Shown here: piece by piece, positions 63,862 to 64,000 of the stretch
How the letters are laid out: each line of letters starts with the position of its first letter
Numbering within the stretch: position 1 is the first letter of the stretch
Assembly: GCF_030403745.1 (NCBI RefSeq)
Contig: NZ_JAQMWP010000007.1
Coordinates: 1 to 64,000 of the forward strand
DNA: 64,000 nucleotides
Source of the DNA: Streptomyces sp. S.PB5
GTDB taxonomy: Bacteria > Actinomycetota > Actinomycetes > Streptomycetales > Streptomycetaceae
Direction of reading: 5' to 3'
Notes under the pieces: generated by a model
Seen by the model: the letters and a program-made list of their open reading frames with translations, nothing else
Told to the model about the DNA's origin: nothing
Database searches by the model: none
Made by a program: the position numbers and the translations under genes

Positions 63862-64000
63862 ATGGGACGTGACGTACCGGCCCTGGTGTTCACCCGGGAG
63901 GACCGCCGCAGGTACCGGGACAAGATGCACACCTGCCTCGACGTCCTGGCGCAGATGCTGCGCGAGTCGGGCTTCGAGAGCGAGCGCCCCCAGGTCGGGC
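63862..64000 (+). CDS. Glutamate-cysteine-ligase-like protein, N-terminus only (runs off window)
   Basis: ATG 63862 opens a frame (MGRDVPALVFTREDRRRYRD, then QMLRESGFESERPQVG) that continues to the window edge. The pattern resembles the start of the glutamate-cysteine ligase/YbdK-type family, where ELE follows shortly. A GGAGGG site lies 5-9 bp upstream. Only 46 residues are visible, so the call is tentative. Confidence 0.5.
   Translation, partial: MGRDVPALVFTREDRRRYRDKMHTCLDVLAQMLRESGFESERPQVG

Overview
The window is high-GC actinobacterial DNA, almost certainly Streptomyces. Evidence is the strong G/C third-position bias, frequent GTG/TTG starts, GGAG-type ribosome sites, ATGA/GTGA-coupled genes, and family content (WhiB-like protein, TatA, TerD, MmyB-type XRE regulator, DUF6629, methylmalonyl-CoA mutase). 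No rRNA, insertion sequence or multi-repeat CRISPR array was seen. The only tRNA sequence is a 3' fragment.

Left part (1-8.8 kb): an accessory block. A DprA-like gene overlaps a ComF-like phosphoribosyltransferase. They are followed by a frameshifted histidine-phosphatase relic and, on the other strand, a 1087-residue Upf1/Dna2-type helicase. Next is an archaeal-type aspartyl-tRNA synthetase on the minus strand, preceded by what I read as a T-box riboswitch with a GAC (Asp) specifier, then one unrecognised gene.

Middle (8.85-21.65 kb): an integrative, prophage-like element. A leftward series of mostly small genes includes a poly-gamma-glutamate hydrolase-like protein, a VRR-NUC nuclease, Cys-rich proteins, a ParB-like protein and a WhiB-like protein. 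It uses two copies of a 51-bp promoter repeat. Then come a divergent SDR/MmyB-regulator pair, a truncated serine recombinase, an excisionase-like gene, a tyrosine integrase, a strong terminator, and the 3' half of tRNA-Arg(CCT) as attachment site. No capsid, terminase, replication or conjugation gene is visible, so the element is incomplete here or reduced. Its left end is not defined.

Right part (21.9-64 kb): chromosomal-type genes. They include tatA, terD and a blaI/blaR-like pair sharing a BlaI-type palindrome; an acyltransferase ending in a leftover CBS-domain tail; an ArsR/coiled-coil/MMPL group; a NarL-type two-component system next to an ABC exporter; and a secreted esterase. A four-gene coupled operon (FN3/propeller, MoxR, DUF58, TgpA-like) follows; its transglutaminase domain has lost the catalytic Cys and His. 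Next is a divergent pair in which a membrane-anchored XRE regulator and a secreted protein share the same extracytoplasmic domain, which I consider the best candidate for an undescribed signalling system. Then come a methyltransferase, LysR and MFS genes, a zinc ABC transporter with two Zur-like boxes, and methylmalonyl-CoA mutase (mutA, mutB, meaB). Last is a LacI-controlled sugar locus (GH106-like glycosidase, sugar-isomerase-like protein, MFS permease) with three matching operators, followed by DUF6629, a VOC protein and the start of a glutamate-cysteine-ligase-like gene cut by the window edge.
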